Assembly: GCA_001771975.1 (NCBI GenBank)
Contig: MERE01000099.1
Coordinates: 1 to 5,678, forward strand
Origin: Betaproteobacteria bacterium RIFCSPLOWO2_02_FULL_68_150
Lineage (GTDB): Bacteria; Pseudomonadota; Gammaproteobacteria; Burkholderiales; SG8-39
Reading direction: 5' to 3'
Length of the DNA stretch: 5,678 nt
Numbering within the stretch: position 1 is the stretch's first letter; every line of letters begins with the position of its first letter. This document shows, one piece after another, positions 1 through 5,678 of the stretch. A program made the position numbers and the translations under genes. The notes beneath the pieces were generated by a model. That model worked only from the letters and a program-made list of their open reading frames with translations. It was not told the origin of the DNA and made no database searches.

Positions 1-165
1 ATCATCCACCCGGCCTCGACCACACACCGGCAGATGAGCGACGCGGACCAGTTGAAGGCGGGCGTCACCCCGGACATGGTCCGCATGTCGGTCGGCATCG
101 AGTCGCTCGACGACATCCTCTGGGACATCGACCAGGCCTTGTGCGAAGCGGCGCGCGCCGCTTGA
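1..165 (+). CDS. metY: O-acetylhomoserine sulfhydrylase (O-acetylhomoserine aminocarboxypropyltransferase), C-terminal 54 residues, 5' partial
   Basis: This is the 3' end of a gene that enters from the left edge in frame 1 and stops at TGA 163-165. The enzyme family joins O-acetylhomoserine to sulfide to give homocysteine in the cytoplasm, using pyridoxal phosphate. The visible part is the end of the small C-terminal domain of the Cys/Met-metabolism PLP family. It begins with an HPASTTH motif (residues 3-9 of the fragment), followed by GVTP (21-24) and RMSVGIE (28-34). Arg28 of the fragment corresponds to the family's conserved substrate-carboxylate arginine. The HPASTTH and [19 protein letters not shown] wording favours MetY over MetZ or cystathionine gamma-synthase, but the PLP lysine and most of the protein are outside the window. 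The gene ends 33 nt before the stop of the convergent porin. I am confident of the family and less certain of the exact acyl substrate. Confidence 0.83.
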   Translation: MIHPASTTHRQMSDADQLKAGVTPDMVRMSVGIESLDDILWDIDQALCEAARAA

Positions 166-198
166 ACCGCGCCCCGCGCCCACTACCGGCGCAGCGGC
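157..198. terminator. Weak candidate bidirectional hairpin between metY and the porin
   Basis: The gap between the two convergent stops contains nested inverted repeats. The inner one is gcgcc (176-180) and ggcgc (188-192) around a 7-nt loop. The outer one is gccgct (157-162) and agcggc (193-198), contiguous with the inner stem on the right and leaving a 13-nt bulge on the left. The outer left arm lies in the last metY codons. There is no T-run on either strand, so this is not a classic intrinsic terminator, and such short GC stems arise often by chance in this composition. Confidence 0.25.
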
Positions 199-1290
199 CT
201 AGAAGGCATGGCGCAGCGCGAACGACCAGATGCGCGGGTCTTCGCCTGCCGCCACGGCGGCGGAGGCGCTGCCCTGCCCTGCCGCCGAGTTGTAAAGGTT
301 GTAGAAGGCGCCGGCATCGTTCGCGATCCTGGCGTAGGTGATTCCGGCGGAAGTGCGCTTCGAGAGGTCGTACGCATAGGCGATCGCGAACATGCGCGCA
401 CCGTCCGGCGCAACGGTCGCCTTGTCATCGCGCGCCTTGCTGTATTCGGCGTAGAAATTATGGCGGCCGGCCGTATAGCGCAACGGCACGGACCAGGCGG
501 TACGGTTGCTGGTCACGACATCGGTGGCTCCGGTGGTCAGCTTTGCTCGATCCCAGACCAGCCCCAGCCTGACGCCTCCCCATGCGTAGTAGCCCCACAG
601 CCGGTCGCCCCGCTGGTCGCTCGAGGCGAACGCGTCCGGTTTCGAATTCCAGTTGCTCCAGCCGACCTGCCAGCGATCGGCGGTATAGGTCGGTACCACG
701 TTCCAGGCGCGTCCCTTGCGCACGCCGCTGCCCAGATCCGCTTCGGGAGCCGCCGGATTCATCGAGTACGCGACGCTCACGGCAAGGCCGTTCCAGCCCG
801 GCGAGTCGTAGCGCACGGCATTCGTGGTCCGGGTATTTCCCGCGATCGCCGTTCCGCCGCCTCCGGCGAACGCGAGCAGGGCGATGTTCTGCGCCTTGTA
901 GGAACCGCCTTTCGCGGCGATCTCGGAGGGCGAATTGTGGTAATGCAGGTCGAAGCGCCCGAGGGCCAGCGTGCCCCAGTTCCGGCTGCGCAGGCCGACC
1001 CAATTGTTTCCGGAGGCCGCGTCGGCGCCGGAATCGGGCGTCACGCGCCAATCCACCTGGACGATCGCGTGCAGACCGTTTCCCAGGTCCTCGACGACCT
1101 GAAACACGATCTTCGACGATTCGTCCGCGACCCGCGACTCGCTGGCGGGGGATTTCGCGCTCCGGGAGAGTTTCACATTCTCGAACGCCATCTTGATGAC
1201 GCCGCTGATCGTGACGCTCGATTGCGCCAACGCGGCCGTCGGCAAGGCGAAGGCGCTCGCCACAGCGGCTGCCAATAGTCGCCTGCTCAT
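199..1290 (-). CDS. Outer-membrane porin, Gram-negative trimeric type (Burkholderia/Neisseria superfamily)
   Basis: This is a 363-residue general diffusion porin expected to form a 16-stranded barrel in the outer membrane. Residues 1-22 are a Sec signal peptide: an Arg pair, a hydrophobic Ala/Leu core, and an ALA cleavage site before QSSVTISG, the typical first strand of this family. Further family signatures are WVGLRSRNWGTLALGRFD (97-114, leading into the pore-constricting loop 3), NAVRYDSPGWNGLAVSVAYS (157-176), and AYDLSKRTSAGITYA (306-320). The protein ends in LRHAF with a C-terminal Phe, the signal read by the Bam assembly machinery. The length is normal for the family. The ATG at 1288-1290 is preceded by GGAG (1298-1301 on the complement) at 7-nt spacing. 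It is transcribed away from the dehydrogenase operon and ends tail to tail with metY. Ion or solute specificity cannot be read from the sequence. Confidence 0.93.
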   Translation of the reverse strand: MSRRLLAAAVASAFALPTAALAQSSVTISGVIKMAFENVKLSRSAKSPASESRVADESSKIVFQVVEDLGNGLHAIVQVDWRVTPDSGADAASGNNWVGLRSRNWGTLALGRFDLHYHNSPSEIAAKGGSYKAQNIALLAFAGGGGTAIAGNTRTTNAVRYDSPGWNGLAVSVAYSMNPAAPEADLGSGVRKGRAWNVVPTYTADRWQVGWSNWNSKPDAFASSDQRGDRLWGYYAWGGVRLGLVWDRAKLTTGATDVVTSNRTAWSVPLRYTAGRHNFYAEYSKARDDKATVAPDGARMFAIAYAYDLSKRTSAGITYARIANDAGAFYNLYNSAAGQGSASAAVAAGEDPRIWSFALRHAF

Positions 1291-1297
1291 GTGCCTG

Positions 1298-1301
1298 CTC
1301 C
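1298..1301 (-). promoter_or_regulatory. Ribosome binding site of the porin
   Basis: The complement reads GGAG, 7 nt before the porin ATG at 1288-1290. It fixes the start that gives a clean signal peptide. Confidence 0.7.
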
Positions 1302-1400
1302 GGGGGGATAAGTGGTCCCGAAAATGCTACCTTTACGTTCTTTCCGGGGTTTGCCCTGGATCAATGGCGTGGACTGGATGGGCGCGCGGCAGCGCGGCCG

Positions 1401-1404
1401 GGAG
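1401..1404 (+). promoter_or_regulatory. Ribosome binding site choosing the ADH start
   Basis: GGAG lies 6 nt before the ATG at 1411. The same frame is open upstream to a GTG at 1312, with ATGs at 1324 and 1378. The residues those starts would add resemble no dehydrogenase N-terminus, and the frame there runs through the intergenic region. The 1411 start is therefore preferred. Confidence 0.7.
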
Positions 1405-1410
1405 AAAAGC

Positions 1411-2478
1411 ATGCTCAGCTGGCAGATCACGGAACACGGCCGACCGCTGCAGAAGGTCATCAAGGAGACACCCAGGCCCACCGGCACCGAAGTGCTGGTG
1501 CGCCTCACCCGCTCGGGCGTGTGCCACTCGGACCTGCACATCTGGGACGGCTACTTCGACCTCGGCGGCGGCAAGCGCTTCTACGTCAAGGAACGGGGCT
1601 GCGTGCCGCCCTTCACCATGGGGCACGAACCGTTCGGCGTGGTGGAAGCAGTGGGGCCGCGTGCCAAGGGCGCGAAAATCGGCCAGAGGCGGCTCGTCTT
1701 TCCGTGGATCGGCTGCGGCAAATGCCCGGTGTGCAAGGACGGGCTCGACAACTACTGCCTCGACCAGCGCTTCGTCGGCGTGATGCGGCCGGGCGCCTAC
1801 TCGACGCACCTGCTCGTGCCGCACCCGCGCTACCTGGTGGACAGCCGCGGCATAGACGATGCATTCGCCTCTACGCTCGCGTGCTCGGGCCTCACTGCCT
1901 ACAGCGCCATCAACAAGCGGCCGAAGCTCAATGCGCGCGACTGGGTCGCGGTGCTGGGTTGCGGCGGCCTTGGGCTGGTCGCGGTGTCAATCCTCAGGGC
2001 GATGGGCATCCGCAACGTGATCGCCTGCGACGTGGATGAGACCAAGCTGGCCGCCGCGAAGCGCCTCGGCGCGAAGCAGACCCTCGATACGCGCGCGCCC
2101 GACGCAACGGCGCAGCTGCAGCAACTGTCCGGCGGTTATCTCGCCGCCGCGATCGATTTCGTAGGCCTGCCCGCCACCCACTCGCTCGCCTATCCCGCGC
2201 TGAGGAAGGGCGGCCGCTACATCGTGTGCGGGCTGTTCGGCGGCGAGATCACGCTCGCACTGCCGCCGATCGCGCAGCGTGCCGTGGCGGTCATGGGTTC
2301 CTACGTCGGCAACCTGCAGGAGCTCAAGGCGGTGGTCGCGCTGGCAAAAAAGGGAAAGCTCAAGCCGACGCCGGTCACCACGCGGCCTGCGGACCAGGTC
2401 AATTCGATCCTCGAAGAACTGAAGGCGGGGAAGGTTCTCGGCCGCGTGGTGCTCGATCTCGAGCACGTCGCGGCATAG
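1411..2478 (+). CDS. Zinc-dependent medium-chain alcohol dehydrogenase, probably NAD-linked
   Basis: This is a 355-residue cytoplasmic MDR-family oxidoreductase, expected to interconvert an alcohol and an aldehyde or ketone. The N-terminal GroES-like domain carries the catalytic zinc ligands Cys38 (GVCHSD), His72-Glu73 (GHEP) and Cys158 (ACSGLTAYSA). The structural zinc lobe is complete: Cys102, Cys105, Cys108 and Cys116. The Rossmann domain has GCGGLG at 183-188, and Asp207 sits at the end of the second beta strand, which favours NAD over NADP. An insertion (about 46-63, GYFDLGGGKRF...) widens the Cys38-His72 spacing compared with yeast or horse ADH; I associate this with an uncharacterised proteobacterial subgroup. 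The usual GDRV turn before the zinc lobe reads GQRR (91-94). It is the first gene of a tight unit with the GGT-like and GST genes (10 nt to the next start). Substrate unknown. Confidence 0.9.
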   Translation: MLSWQITEHGRPLQKVIKETPRPTGTEVLVRLTRSGVCHSDLHIWDGYFDLGGGKRFYVKERGCVPPFTMGHEPFGVVEAVGPRAKGAKIGQRRLVFPWIGCGKCPVCKDGLDNYCLDQRFVGVMRPGAYSTHLLVPHPRYLVDSRGIDDAFASTLACSGLTAYSAINKRPKLNARDWVAVLGCGGLGLVAVSILRAMGIRNVIACDVDETKLAAAKRLGAKQTLDTRAPDATAQLQQLSGGYLAAAIDFVGLPATHSLAYPALRKGGRYIVCGLFGGEITLALPPIAQRAVAVMGSYVGNLQELKAVVALAKKGKLKPTPVTTRPADQVNSILEELKAGKVLGRVVLDLEHVAA

Positions 2479-2488
2479 CGAAGCCATC

Positions 2489-4075
2489 ATGTCGACCTTC
2501 TCCTGGGCCAACGCCTACCCCTGGCCGCGCAAGCCGTTGCTGGCGCAGAACGTGGTCGCCACCTCGCAACCGCTCGCCGCGCAGGCCGGACTGCAGATGC
2601 TCGCTGCCGGCGGCAATGCGGCCGACGCGATCATTGCCACCGCGATCACGCTCACGCTGGTCGAACCGGTCTCCAACGGCATCGGCTCGGATGCCTTTGC
2701 GATCGTGTGGGACGGCAAGCAGCTCCACGGCCTCAACGCCTCGGGCCGCGCGCCCGCCGGCTGGTCGACCGATTTTTTCGCCGGGCGCAGCGCGATGCCG
2801 GCGCGCGGCTGGAACACGGTGACGGTGCCGGGCTGCGTGTCGGCCTGGCGCCTGCTCTCGGAGCGCTTCGGCAAGCTGCCGTTCGAGCAGCTGTTCGCGC
2901 CGGCCATCCGCTACGGGCGCGACGGTTTTCCGGTATCGCCAACCATTGCCGGCCAGTGGGCCAGGCAGATCGCGGAACTGCGCGAGCAACCCGGCTTCGC
3001 GCAGGCCTTCATGCCGCGGGGACGCGCGCCGCAGGCGGGCGAGGTATTCCGCTTTCCCGAGCACGCCGCTACGCTGGAGAGCATCGCGGCCAGCCGCGGC
3101 GACGCGTTCTATCGCGGCGATCTGGCCGAAAGGATCGCCGCGCACGCGGCGCAGCACGGCGGCGTCATGAGCACCGCCGATCTGGCGGCGCATGCCGCGG
3201 ACTGGATCGCGCCGCTCGAAATCGACTACCGCGGCTACACGCTGCACGAATTGCCGCCCAACGGTCAAGGCATCGTTGCGCTGATCGCCCTCGGCATCCT
3301 GCAGCATTTCGATCTCGCGAGCCACCCGGTGGACGGCACCGACAGCCTGCACCTGCAGATCGAGGCGCAGAAGCTCGCGTTTGCCGATGCGTGGCGCTAC
3401 GTCGCCGACCTCGAGCACATGGACATCCGGCCGCAGCAGCTGCTCGATCCGGGCTACCTGCAACGGCGCGCGCAACTCATCGATCTGAAGCGAGCGCAGG
3501 ATTTCGGCCACGGCAACCCGCCGCAAGGCGGCACCGTGTACCTCACCGCGGCCGATGCCTCGGGGATGATGATTTCGTTCATCCAGTCGAACTACATGGG
3601 TTTCGGCTCCGGCATCGTCGTGCCGGGCACCGGCATTTCGCTGCAGAACCGCGGCGCCACCTTTGTCCTGCGTCCCGGGCATCCGAACTGCGTCGGACCG
3701 CGCAAGCGCCCCTATCAGACGATCGTCCCGGGATTCGTCACGCGCGCCGGCCGGCCGGTGATGAGCTTCGGCGTCATGGGCGGCACGATGCAGCCGCAGG
3801 GCCACGCGCAGATCATGGTACGCATCGCCGACTACGGTCAGAATCCGCAGGCGGCGTGCGACGGGCCCCGGTTTCGCTTCGTGCAGGGCATGGAAGTGAG
3901 CGTCGAGGGCGGATTCGCGCCGGCCACGCTGGAACAATTGCAGCGCCGCGGCCACAGGATCGTGACCGTGGACGACTACAACCAGTTCGGCAGCGCGCAA
4001 CTCATCTGGAAGCTCGACGACGGCTATTTCGCCGCCAGCGACCCGCGGCGTGACGGCCAGGCGGTCGGCTTCTGA
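2489..4075 (+). CDS. Gamma-glutamyltransferase-family Ntn hydrolase, YwrD-like, no signal peptide
   Basis: This is a 528-residue precursor expected to cleave itself before Thr349, giving a large and a small subunit, the latter with the nucleophilic Thr at its N-terminus. The large-subunit part contains VVATSQPLAAQAG (22-34), LAAGGNAADA (38-47) and SNGIGSDAF (62-70). The cleavage region is GGTVYLTAAD (347-356), followed by SFIQSNYMGFGSGI (363-376) and the oxyanion Gly431-Gly432. The N-terminus is hydrophilic with no signal peptide or lipobox, so it is probably cytoplasmic, unlike secreted Ggt. The length and wording match the Bacillus YwrD/acylase branch. By hand alignment, Ser85 replaces the E. 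coli Arg114 that binds the glutamate alpha-carboxylate, and Ser367 replaces Thr409. True gamma-glutamyl transfer is therefore doubtful; an amidase or acylase role is possible. There is no clear Shine-Dalgarno in the 10-nt gap, so translation is probably coupled to the dehydrogenase gene. Confidence 0.9.
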   Translation: MSTFSWANAYPWPRKPLLAQNVVATSQPLAAQAGLQMLAAGGNAADAIIATAITLTLVEPVSNGIGSDAFAIVWDGKQLHGLNASGRAPAGWSTDFFAGRSAMPARGWNTVTVPGCVSAWRLLSERFGKLPFEQLFAPAIRYGRDGFPVSPTIAGQWARQIAELREQPGFAQAFMPRGRAPQAGEVFRFPEHAATLESIAASRGDAFYRGDLAERIAAHAAQHGGVMSTADLAAHAADWIAPLEIDYRGYTLHELPPNGQGIVALIALGILQHFDLASHPVDGTDSLHLQIEAQKLAFADAWRYVADLEHMDIRPQQLLDPGYLQRRAQLIDLKRAQDFGHGNPPQGGTVYLTAADASGMMISFIQSNYMGFGSGIVVPGTGISLQNRGATFVLRPGHPNCVGPRKRPYQTIVPGFVTRAGRPVMSFGVMGGTMQPQGHAQIMVRIADYGQNPQAACDGPRFRFVQGMEVSVEGGFAPATLEQLQRRGHRIVTVDDYNQFGSAQLIWKLDDGYFAASDPRRDGQAVGF

Positions 4076-4080
4076 AGGGG
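4075..4080 (+). promoter_or_regulatory. Ribosome binding site of the GST gene
   Basis: AAGGGG overlaps the last base of the GGT-like gene's TGA (4073-4075) and lies 6 nt before the ATG at 4087. It is the strongest Shine-Dalgarno in the operon and supports the 4087 start. Confidence 0.75.
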
Positions 4081-4086
4081 AAAGAC

Positions 4087-4704
4087 ATGCTCAGGATCTG
4101 GGGCCGCACCAACTCGGTCAACGTCAAGAAGGCGCTCTGGTGCGCCGAAGAGCTGGGCCTCGCGTACGAGCGTATCGATGCCGGGCTGCAGTTCGGCGTC
4201 GTCGACACGGCCGAGTACCGCAAACTGAACCCGAACGGTCTCGTGCCCACAATCGAGGACCACGGCTTCGTGCTCTGGGAATCGCACGCCATCGTGCGCT
4301 ACCTGGCCGCGAAGCACGGCGCCGGCACGCTCTGGCCGCTCGATCCGAAACAGCGCGCCGACGCCGACCGCTGGATGGACTGGGCATTCACCTTTCAGGC
4401 GGCCTTCCGGCCGGTATTCTGGGGCCTGATCCGCACGCCACCCGAGCAGCGCGACCCGGTCGCAATCGAGGACGGCCGAAGGAAAGCCGCCGAGCTGCTC
4501 GGCCATCTCGACGCGGCGCTCGCCGAGCGCAGCTACGTTGCCGGAGGGGCCTTGACCATGGGCGACATCCCGATCGGCTGCCACGTGCACCTCTGGCTGC
4601 GGCTGCCGATCGAGCGGCCGCGGCAGCCCCATCTCGAAGCCTGGTTCGCGCGCCTGCTCGAGCGCGCACCCTATCGCAAGGTCGTCGACATTCCGATTTC
4701 GTAG
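4087..4704 (+). CDS. Glutathione S-transferase family protein
   Basis: This is a 205-residue soluble protein of normal bacterial GST length, expected to bind glutathione and conjugate it to, or remove it from, an electrophilic compound. The N-terminal thioredoxin-fold domain (about 1-77) has a possible catalytic Ser10 in RTNSVNV. It also has the cis-proline motif GLVPTIED (51-58, Pro54) and Glu65-Ser66 in WESHAIVRYLA, which holds the gamma-glutamyl end of glutathione. The C-terminal all-helical domain (about 88-205) carries the N-capping-box pattern TMGD (157-160), which is conserved for folding. The start has a good Shine-Dalgarno 11 nt after the upstream stop, so the gene belongs to the dehydrogenase/GGT unit. 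Its last 34 nt overlap the convergent aminopeptidase gene. The residues point to a Ser/theta-like mechanism, but class and substrate cannot be fixed from sequence alone. Confidence 0.92.
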   Translation: MLRIWGRTNSVNVKKALWCAEELGLAYERIDAGLQFGVVDTAEYRKLNPNGLVPTIEDHGFVLWESHAIVRYLAAKHGAGTLWPLDPKQRADADRWMDWAFTFQAAFRPVFWGLIRTPPEQRDPVAIEDGRRKAAELLGHLDAALAERSYVAGGALTMGDIPIGCHVHLWLRLPIERPRQPHLEAWFARLLERAPYRKVVDIPIS

Positions 4705-5678
4705 CGGTCCAACCGGCGATCGCGCTCGGTCCTTTCGAGCGCGGCCAGAACCTTCACTTCGGCATAGAACTTCTCCAGATCGCCGCCGAGCGCCGCAAGC
4801 AACCGCTCGAACGCCGGCACGCGCTGCGAGTAGATCGCATGCGAAGCGAGCAGCGCGTTGTTCGGCGCCGCCCCCATGCGGCTGGCGTAGCGCTGATAGA
4901 CCGGATGGGCGGCAAGTTCCGCGAACGCCAGGCGCTTGCGCTCGCGCATTGCCTGAGGCGCGAGCCCCGGGGCGTAAAGGCTTGCGAGGCGCGTACGCGT
5001 GGTCTCGAGCAATTGCGCGAGTTCCCGCTCCCGCTGCCGCGCTTCCCGATAGCGGCGCTGGTCGGCCTCGCGGCCGACTGCGCCGAGCCAGCGCCGCACG
5101 CCCTCGCGCTCGACCGCGACGGCAAACGATTCATTGAAGGTCGAGTCGCCTTTCACGTACACGAGCTGATGCGCCAGTTCGTGAAACAGCAGGCGCGCCA
5201 GCTCCGCTTCGGGCCAGGCGATGAAGGTCGACAGCAGCGGGTCGTCGAACGCACCCAGCGTCGAATAGGCAGGCACGCCGAGCACGGCCGTGTCGAAGCC
5301 CTGCTGCTGCAGGCGTGCGGCGTGGTTGTCGGCATCCGCTTGCGCGAAAAATCCCCTATAGCCCACGCAACCGGCGACCGGAAAACAGGACTGCACGGCT
5401 TCGAGCGAGAACTCCGCGGCGGCAAACACATTCCAGACCGCGTAGGGCCGCGCCAGATCGGCGAAACGCCGATAGCTGCGGTTGTCCGGCAGTCCGAGCT
5501 CGCGCGAGGCGAACTCGCGCAGCCGCTGCGCCAGCGCGAGCTGCTCGCGCAGCCGCTGCGGCGTTTGCGCGTCGCCGAGCAATTCGTCGACCGGTCGCGC
5601 GCGGGCCGTCAGATCGAAATGGCCGCTTACGGCCTGCGCGTAATACGACAGCGTCTCGCAGCCGGCGAGGGCGAGGAG
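4671..5678 (-). CDS. Predicted zinc aminopeptidase lipoprotein (COG4324/DUF2265-like), 5' partial
   Basis: The frame is open to the right edge, giving 335 codons without the start. The first visible residues, LLALAGCETLSYY, are the end of a lipoprotein signal peptide with lipobox LAGC. The lipidated Cys (codon 5658-5660) is followed by Glu, which by the +2 rule predicts outer-membrane anchoring facing the periplasm. Only a short signal stretch is missing. A TTG at 5580-5582 is an internal Leu, not the start. The conserved body has GVPAYSTLGAFDDPLLSTF (134-152 of the fragment) and the zinc site HELAH (166-170, bases 5169-5183), with a likely third ligand Glu183 in FNESF. Two Cys in SCFPVAGC (97-104) could form a disulfide. 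This matches the family annotated as predicted aminopeptidase; the peptidase activity is inferred from the motif. It is convergent with the GST gene, overlapping it by 34 nt, so it is a separate transcription unit. Confidence 0.9.
   Translation of the reverse strand, partial: LLALAGCETLSYYAQAVSGHFDLTARARPVDELLGDAQTPQRLREQLALAQRLREFASRELGLPDNRSYRRFADLARPYAVWNVFAAAEFSLEAVQSCFPVAGCVGYRGFFAQADADNHAARLQQQGFDTAVLGVPAYSTLGAFDDPLLSTFIAWPEAELARLLFHELAHQLVYVKGDSTFNESFAVAVEREGVRRWLGAVGREADQRRYREARQRERELAQLLETTRTRLASLYAPGLAPQAMRERKRLAFAELAAHPVYQRYASRMGAAPNNALLASHAIYSQRVPAFERLLAALGGDLEKFYAEVKVLAALERTERDRRLDRYEIGMSTTLR
4721..4743 (+). terminator. Candidate 8-bp stem-loop after the ADH-GGT-GST unit, inside the opposing CDS
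   Basis: CGCGCTCG (4721-4728) and CGAGCGCG (4736-4743) form a perfect 8-bp stem around a 7-nt loop, starting 17 nt after the GST stop. No T-run follows, so it is at best an atypical terminator or an RNA 3'-end-stabilising hairpin. It also encodes the ALERTERDRR region of the aminopeptidase C-terminus, which could explain it as codon-driven coincidence. Confidence 0.35.
5514..5560. repeat. Two copies of a 17-nt direct repeat with 30-nt period
   Basis: ctcgcgcagccgctgcg occurs exactly at 5514-5530 and 5544-5560. It lies in the aminopeptidase gene and encodes QRLREQ and QRLREF ten residues apart in a helical, charged stretch. It is probably an internal coding repetition, not a mobile or regulatory element. 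Confidence 0.6.

Larger units (their letters stand above)
1291..1410. promoter_or_regulatory. Divergent intergenic region, porin / alcohol dehydrogenase operon
   Basis: These 120 nt separate two divergent genes and should contain both promoters. The middle (about 1319-1345) is noticeably richer in A/T than its surroundings, as expected for a promoter. I could not find a convincing pair of -35 and -10 boxes. TTGATC on the - strand (complement of 1359-1364) resembles a -35 box, but no acceptable -10 lies 16-18 nt downstream. A short hairpin or operator-like inverted repeat, ccgggg-tttg-ccctgg, occupies 1344-1359 with one G-T mismatch. The regulatory role is inferred from position only. Confidence 0.5.

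Noticed and set aside
148..161. Perfect 14-nt palindrome gcggcgcgcgccgc at the end of metY
   Set aside because: It consists only of G and C and encodes a simple Ala/Arg run at a variable C-terminus. This is likely composition, with no spacing or partner site suggesting an operator.
208..1278. Long + strand open frame antisense to the porin (about 356 codons)
   Set aside because: It mirrors the porin codons in GC-rich DNA. Its translation is Arg/Gly/Val-rich with no recognisable domain, while the - strand frame has a signal peptide, porin motifs and a terminal Phe.
1312..1410. Upstream GTG/ATG starts for the alcohol dehydrogenase
   Set aside because: They would add up to 33 residues unlike any MDR N-terminus. 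The ATG at 1411 has GGAG at ideal spacing.
1291..1410. A sigma-70 promoter with TTGATC as -35 on the - strand
   Set aside because: No acceptable -10 hexamer lies 16-18 nt downstream; the nearest TAAAGG-like sequence is 23 nt away.
2399..4000. Long - strand open frame antisense to the GGT-like gene (about 533 codons)
   Set aside because: It is slightly longer than the real gene but Arg/Ala/His-rich with no family motif. The + strand frame carries the complete GGT-family pattern and good gene spacing.
2707..4053. Second + strand frame inside the GGT-like gene (about 448 codons)
   Set aside because: Its composition is dominated by Arg/Ala/Gly, as expected from an off-frame reading of GC-rich coding DNA, with no motif.
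5580..5582. TTG as start of the aminopeptidase
   Set aside because: The frame continues upstream to the window edge through a clear lipobox (LAGC), so this codon is an internal Leu and the gene is 5' truncated by the window.
1..5678. CRISPR arrays, tRNA/rRNA genes, insertion sequences, phage or defence genes
   Set aside because: I looked for repeats with regular spacing, cloverleaf arms, transposase motifs and terminal inverted repeats, and saw none. Almost all the DNA is explained by six ordinary genes.

Overview
The window looks like ordinary chromosome from a GC-rich Gram-negative bacterium. It is most likely a betaproteobacterium of the Burkholderiales type. The evidence is an outer-membrane porin of the Burkholderia/Neisseria superfamily ending in Phe, a lipoprotein-type predicted aminopeptidase of a proteobacterial family, and strong G/C preference at third codon positions. 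No tRNA, rRNA, CRISPR array, insertion sequence or phage gene is visible. Taxonomy rests on protein-family resemblance only.

Layout. (1) Positions 1-165, + strand: the last 54 codons of an O-acetylhomoserine sulfhydrylase (MetY-type, PLP enzyme of methionine synthesis). (2) Positions 199-1290, - strand: a complete trimeric-type porin with signal peptide, convergent with metY across a 33-nt gap. (3) Positions 1291-1410: a 120-nt divergent intergenic region that should hold promoters for both sides. (4) Positions 1411-4704, + strand: a compact three-gene unit of a zinc-dependent, probably NAD-linked alcohol dehydrogenase (1411-2478), a cytoplasmic-type gamma-glutamyltransferase-family Ntn hydrolase resembling Bacillus YwrD (2489-4075), and a glutathione S-transferase (4087-4704). 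The gaps are 10 and 11 nt, so they are very probably co-transcribed. (5) Positions 4671-5678, - strand: a predicted zinc aminopeptidase lipoprotein. Its start lies beyond the window edge, and its 3' end overlaps the end of the GST gene tail to tail by 34 nt.

How the genes may work together. The dehydrogenase, GGT-like hydrolase and GST suggest a small detoxification or catabolic operon in which an alcohol or aldehyde and a glutathione conjugate or amide are processed. This is inference. The GGT-like protein keeps the nucleophilic Thr and the oxyanion Gly-Gly. By my hand alignment it has Ser where true GGTs have the Arg that holds the glutamate carboxylate, so glutathione may not be its substrate. 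That mismatch next to a GST with an intact glutathione-binding Glu-Ser motif is the most interesting point here. I see no strong evidence for a wholly new system.
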